Assembly: GCF_003751605.1 (NCBI RefSeq)
Contig: NZ_RJVJ01000002.1
Span: 124,001 to 188,000, forward strand
DNA from: Kitasatospora cineracea
Lineage (GTDB): Bacteria; Actinomycetota; Actinomycetes; Streptomycetales; Streptomycetaceae
Length of the DNA: 64,000 bases
Direction of reading: 5' to 3'
Made by a program: the position numbers and the translations under genes. This document shows positions 60,854 to 64,000 of this stretch, one piece after another. How positions within the stretch are numbered: position 1 is the stretch's first letter; each line of letters starts with the position of its first letter. Below the pieces are notes generated by a model. It was given only the letters and a program-made list of their open reading frames with translations. It was not told the DNA's origin and searched no databases.

Positions 60854-61630
60854 ATGAGTGCGGACGACTGGCTGCGCCGCTACCACCCCGGGGAGCCCGG
60901 GACGCCCCGGCTGGTGTGCTTCCCGCACGCGGGCGGGACGGCCAACTACTGGCACCCGCTGTCCGCGGCGCTCCGGGGCCGGGTCGAGGTGACGGCCGTG
61001 CAGTACCCGGGCCGGCAGGACCGGTGCGGGCAGCCGCCGGTCGGCGACCTGCACGAGCTCGCCGACCGGGCCGCGGCGGCGCTGCTGCCGTCCTGGCTGC
61101 CCGAGCCGCCCGCGCTGCTCGGGCACAGCATGGGCGCGGTGCTCGCCTACGAGACGGCCCGGCGGCTGGCCGACGCGACCGGGCGGGGGCCGCGCCTGCT
61201 GGTGGTGTCCGGGCGCCGGGCGCCGCACGTGGTCCGGGCGGAGTCCGGGCTGCACGAGGCGTCCGACGACGAACTGGTCGACCACCTGGCCTCGTTGGGC
61301 GGGACGCTGGAGGCCGTGCTGGCGGACCCGGAACTGCGGGCGCTGTTCCTGCCGCCGCTGCGCGCCGACTACCGGGCGGTGGAGACCTACCGCCACCGGC
61401 CCGGCCCGCCGCTGGCCTGTCCGGTGACGGTGCTGATCGGCGAGTCGGACCCGCAGGTCACCCCGGACGAGGCGGTGGCCTGGTCGGTGCACACCACCGG
61501 CCCGCTGGAGGTGCGCGGCTACCCGGGCGGGCACTTCTTCCTGGCCGAGCAGCGGCAGGCGGTCACCGCCCTGCTCGCCGAGCGCCTGGCCGCCGCCCCC
61601 GGTTCCGGCTCCGGCCCCGGGGGCGCCTGA
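60854..61630 (+). CDS. Type II thioesterase (GrsT/TEII family)
   Basis: A 258-residue alpha/beta-hydrolase of the external thioesterase family that edits stalled or mis-primed carrier proteins of nonribosomal peptide and polyketide synthases. It opens LVCFPHAGGTANYWHPL and has AVQYPGRQDR. The catalytic triad is S92 in LGHSMGA, D199 in GESDPQV and H227 in PGGHFFL. No biosynthetic gene cluster surrounds it in this window, so it must act on an unlinked assembly line. ATG at 60854, with AAGGGAA about 10 bp upstream. Its stop and the stop of the convergent GH16 gene are 7 bp apart, inside a short palindrome (61625-61643). Confidence 0.92.
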   Translation: MSADDWLRRYHPGEPGTPRLVCFPHAGGTANYWHPLSAALRGRVEVTAVQYPGRQDRCGQPPVGDLHELADRAAAALLPSWLPEPPALLGHSMGAVLAYETARRLADATGRGPRLLVVSGRRAPHVVRAESGLHEASDDELVDHLASLGGTLEAVLADPELRALFLPPLRADYRAVETYRHRPGPPLACPVTVLIGESDPQVTPDEAVAWSVHTTGPLEVRGYPGGHFFLAEQRQAVTALLAERLAAAPGSGSGPGGA

Positions 61631-61637
61631 CGGCCCG

Positions 61638-63053
61638 TCAGGCCCGGGGCCGCCACACCCGCAGGTAGTCGGCGGCGGTGGAGATCGGGTTGCCGTCGGC
61701 CGGTGCCGGGTGCCAGGAGCCCGCGCAGATCGACAGGTTGAGGATCAGGTAGGCGCTCCAGTCGGGCCCGGTGCCGGTGTGGTCGGAGAACACCAGCTTG
61801 TGGTTGACGTACCAGTCGTTGTTGTGGGCCCCGTAGTGGACGCCGATGCTGACCCAGGCGCCGGGGTGGATCGCGTCGGCGTCGGTGTAGTAGGTGCCGG
61901 CGCTGTTGATCCGGTTGGAGAGCTCCAGCAGGTTGGGGTTGTCGGGGTGGTACTCGAAGGAGTCGATCTCGTTGCCGCCGTCCTTCCAGGTCCACAGCGC
62001 GGGCCAGGCACCGGTGCCGCCGGGCAGTTGGATCCGGACCTCCGCGTAGTCGCCGGGCCGGACCTGGAAGCCCTGCTGGGTGTACTCGGTGGTGAGCAGG
62101 CCGGTGTCCCAGGACTGCCGGCCGTTCTCCAGCCGGTTGGCGCCGGGGGTGGCGGTGAAGGTGTTGGCGCCGCCCTTGGTGCTGAGCGCGTCGGCCTGGA
62201 GCCAGTCGAGCTTGTCGTCGTCCGGGTTGTGGTTGCCGTACCGGTAGGCGCTGGTGCTGGTGTCGTGCCAGGTGGTGCCGATCGCCGGCGGGTTGGTGAA
62301 GTCCTCGTCGAGGACGAGCTGTCCGGCCGGGATCGGCGGGGTGGGCGGGACGACGGAGCCGCTGACGGTGAGCGTCCGGCTCGGCAGGTTGTGGTACTCG
62401 CTGCCGGTCCGGTACCAGCCGAACTCGGTGTACGTCCCGGCGGGGAAACTGCGGGCGGCGGTGGTGAGCGTGTAGCCCTGCGGGCAGATCCGCACGTCGG
62501 TGGCGGTGCCGGGGAAGTCCAGGTTCTGCTGGTCGGCGTCCCGGACGCCGACGCCGACCTCGTCGGCGGTGAGGCAGGCGGTGGAGTCGAGGGCGAGGGT
62601 CGCGGTGACGGGGGTGTCGGCGACGGCCCGGGCCGGGACCAGGGCGACCTGCCGGACGGTGGGCGCGGCCACCGTCAGGGTCCGGCCGGGCAGGTCGTAG
62701 TACGTCGAGCCGATCCGGTAGAAGCCGAACTCGGTGTACGTCCCGGCGGGGAAGCTGCGGGTGCCGGTGGTCAGGCTGTACCCGCCGGGGCAGATCCGGG
62801 TGCGGCCGGCCGAGCCGGGGAAGTCCAGGTTCTGCTGGTCGGCGTCCCGGACGCCGACGCCGATCTCGTCGACGGTGAGGCAGCCGGAGGGCGAGCCGAC
62901 CGAGAGCGTCGCCGCGACCGGTGTGTCGGGCAGGGCGCTGACGGGGGTGAGGCTGCGCTGCTGGATCCGCGGGGCGGCGGCGGCCGGGGCGGCGGGCAGC
63001 AGCGGGACGACGAGCAGCAGCGACAGCAGTGCTACGCGGCGGGGCAGGGACAC
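61638..63053 (-). CDS. Secreted GH16-family hydrolase with duplicated N-terminal module
   Basis: A 471-residue secreted beta-glucanase-like enzyme. Signal peptide is about 1-27. Two near-identical modules of about 100 residues follow (about 33-130 and 135-232; spacing 102 residues), each with a cysteine pair (C58/C88 and C160/C190) and the core GVGVRDADQQNLDFPG. A proline linker precedes the GH16 beta-jelly-roll (about 245-471), with NEIDSFE at 361-367: E362 nucleophile, D364 assistant, E367 acid/base. GH16 enzymes cut beta-1,3/1,4-glucans and related galactans. GTG at 63053, with GGAG upstream. The paired modules presumably bind substrate; I do not recognise the module. Confidence 0.88.
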   Translation of the reverse strand: MSLPRRVALLSLLLVVPLLPAAPAAAAPRIQQRSLTPVSALPDTPVAATLSVGSPSGCLTVDEIGVGVRDADQQNLDFPGSAGRTRICPGGYSLTTGTRSFPAGTYTEFGFYRIGSTYYDLPGRTLTVAAPTVRQVALVPARAVADTPVTATLALDSTACLTADEVGVGVRDADQQNLDFPGTATDVRICPQGYTLTTAARSFPAGTYTEFGWYRTGSEYHNLPSRTLTVSGSVVPPTPPIPAGQLVLDEDFTNPPAIGTTWHDTSTSAYRYGNHNPDDDKLDWLQADALSTKGGANTFTATPGANRLENGRQSWDTGLLTTEYTQQGFQVRPGDYAEVRIQLPGGTGAWPALWTWKDGGNEIDSFEYHPDNPNLLELSNRINSAGTYYTDADAIHPGAWVSIGVHYGAHNNDWYVNHKLVFSDHTGTGPDWSAYLILNLSICAGSWHPAPADGNPISTAADYLRVWRPRA

Positions 63054-63099
63054 GGAGCTCCGATCGGCGGACGAGGGGGCTGGCAGGAGGGGCGCGGGG

Positions 63100-63633
63100 C
63101 TACTGGACGTCGATGGCGAACGCCCGGCTCGGGACGGTCCGGGTCGGCCGGTCCGGGTCCTGGACGGAGACCGCGCCGCCGGAGAGCCGCTCGCCGGGGC
63201 GCACGTCGTCGGCGATCCGCAGCGGGAGCAGCACCGTGGCGGTCCGGCGCAGCGCCAGGCCCTTGCGGAAGTCGCAGGTCAACTCCCGTCGCGCGTCGTC
63301 GTACCGGCAGCTGTCCGGGAAGGCCCGGCCCTCCACGGTGACGTGCTCGGGCAGCTTCACCGTGGCGTGGAAGTGGTCGCCGACCTCGTTCGGGCCGAGG
63401 TTGGCCACCAGGGCGCGCACCACGGTGAGGCCGTGCGCCCGGGTGCGGTCCACCGAGACGTTCACCACCTGCAGGCCGTCCTCGCTGCCCGGGGCCCGCT
63501 GCTCGTCCGCGCTCGCCGCCGGGCGGCCGCCGAGCGGCACCGCCCCGGAGGCCACCGCGGCCGTTCCGGTCCCGGCTGCGCACAACGCGGCCGCGAGGCC
63601 GATCCGCCACCACCCGCGCCGACCGATGCCCAC
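63100..63633 (-). CDS. Small secreted protein, DUF11-like beta domain
   Basis: A 177-residue protein with a signal peptide (IGRRGWWRIGLAAALCAAGTGTAAVASG, about 2-29) and a single beta-sandwich-like domain. GLTVVRALVANLGPNEVGDHFHATVKLPEHVTVEG resembles the DUF11/CARDB pattern of extracellular adhesion or surface repeats. Two cysteines (SCRYDD, LTCDFRK) probably pair. GTG at 63633 has GGGAGGTGG upstream. It is 47 bp upstream of the GH16 gene on the same strand and may be coexpressed with it. No function can be assigned. Confidence 0.75.
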   Translation of the reverse strand: MGIGRRGWWRIGLAAALCAAGTGTAAVASGAVPLGGRPAASADEQRAPGSEDGLQVVNVSVDRTRAHGLTVVRALVANLGPNEVGDHFHATVKLPEHVTVEGRAFPDSCRYDDARRELTCDFRKGLALRRTATVLLPLRIADDVRPGERLSGGAVSVQDPDRPTRTVPSRAFAIDVQ

Positions 63634-63771
63634 CGTCCAGCCACCTCCCGCCGTCGTCGTCAACTCCCGGCAGGATCGGCCGTCCTGGCGGGTGCGGGCG
63701 CGGCGGCGCACCGCCGCGCGGGCCCGAGAACCCGTGCGGCGGACAATGGTCGGACTATCGGCCGAATTTCC

Positions 63772-64000
63772 CTACGGCGCCTTGCCGGTGGCGGCGACCG
63801 CGGTCAGGCCTTGTTCGGTGGGGCCGTAGACGCGGCCGCCGCCGGCCCACAGCGGGATGTCCAGTGAGGTCGGGGAGGCGGTGAACTGGTAGGACCAGCG
63901 GGCGTTGCCGGTGGCCGGGTCGAGCGCCCAGACCTTGCCCTGCGCCCAGACGTAGAGGGTGTCGTCGGCGAACAGCGCGGCCAGGTTGGTGAGCAGCACC
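63772..64000 (-). CDS. PQQ-type beta-propeller repeat protein, C-terminal part (runs off right edge)
   Basis: The visible 75 residues are the C-terminus of a PQQ/quinoprotein-like beta-propeller. Repeats follow the blade pattern LYVWAQGKVWALDPATGNARWSY and RVYGPTEQGLTAVAATG. The N-terminus is outside the window. In streptomycetes such propellers are often extracellular domains of serine/threonine kinases or secreted proteins; which applies here cannot be seen. Confidence 0.8.
   Translation of the reverse strand, partial: VLLTNLAALFADDTLYVWAQGKVWALDPATGNARWSYQFTASPTSLDIPLWAGGGRVYGPTEQGLTAVAATGKAP

Noticed and set aside
61625..61643. Short palindrome GCCTGACGG-C-CCGTCAGGC holding both stop codons of the thioesterase and GH16 genes
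   Set aside because: TGA and TCA are complementary, so closely convergent stops easily generate such symmetry; it may help termination but is not a notable element by itself.
1..64000. CRISPR array or cas genes
   Set aside because: No regularly spaced repeat-spacer pattern; the tandem arrays found are contiguous without spacers, and the RecB-like nuclease at the left edge has no cas neighbours.

Overview
The window is a GC-rich actinobacterial chromosome segment, most likely from the Streptomycetaceae (Streptomyces or Kitasatospora). The evidence is two chaplin genes, one carrying an LAxTG sortase signal, a mycothiol-synthesis ligase (mshC), F420-type and LuxR/LacI-type regulators and enzymes typical of the group, many GTG and TTG starts, and the intergenic inverted repeat built around GGGGCGCGGGGAA that I know from many Streptomyces genomes. 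No phage, plasmid, IS element or CRISPR array is visible.

Layout. 1-8 kb: the end of a RecB-like nuclease gene with a translationally coupled response regulator, an orphan peptide-type binding lipoprotein, a HAD phosphatase and cobalamin-dependent methionine synthase (metH). A 45-bp perfect inverted repeat lies between metH and the phosphatase gene. 8-9.2 kb: a membrane-anchored GH18-like protein. 9.4-21.2 kb: a carbohydrate locus with a GH13 alpha-glucosidase, two ABC permeases, a binding lipoprotein, two related LacI repressors and a 1432-residue modular secreted GH87-type enzyme. It reads as an extracellular alpha-1,3-glucan degradation, uptake and intracellular hydrolysis system; no ABC ATPase is present, so a shared ATPase (MsiK type) is presumably used. 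21.3-28.9 kb: housekeeping genes (alcohol dehydrogenase, PAC2 protein, mshC, a conserved actinobacterial trio, CorA). 29.2-38.8 kb: a thermolysin-like protease, a frameshifted LuxR-family ATPase regulator, an F420-type oxidoreductase, an aldo/keto reductase and a RecD2-like protein whose nucleotide-binding motifs have decayed. 39-43.8 kb: small proteins, the two chaplins, an M20 peptidase and tRNA-Leu(GAG). 44-51 kb: a WGR/DUF4132 protein, an Asp-box membrane protein and an overlapping TusA-like/MFS pair. 51-64 kb is the most accessory-looking part: a collapsed RHS toxin with an intact downstream immunity-type gene, a flavin amine oxidase, a GT-B-like protein convergent with an NB-ARC/TPR ATPase, a SigE-family sigma factor with a membrane partner, an SMI1/KNR4-like protein, a type II thioesterase, a GH16 enzyme with duplicated N-terminal modules, a small secreted protein and the end of a beta-propeller gene.

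The most interesting signals are four. (1) The RHS toxin lost its middle, leaving head and toxin tail joined out of frame, while the immunity-type gene survives. (2) A roughly 200-bp nested palindrome follows metH. (3) Tandem repeats sit exactly on the stop codons of three unrelated genes. (4) The candidate alpha-1,3-glucan locus has an intercistronic hairpin and candidate LacI operators. All functional assignments come from reading protein motifs by eye; no database search was run.
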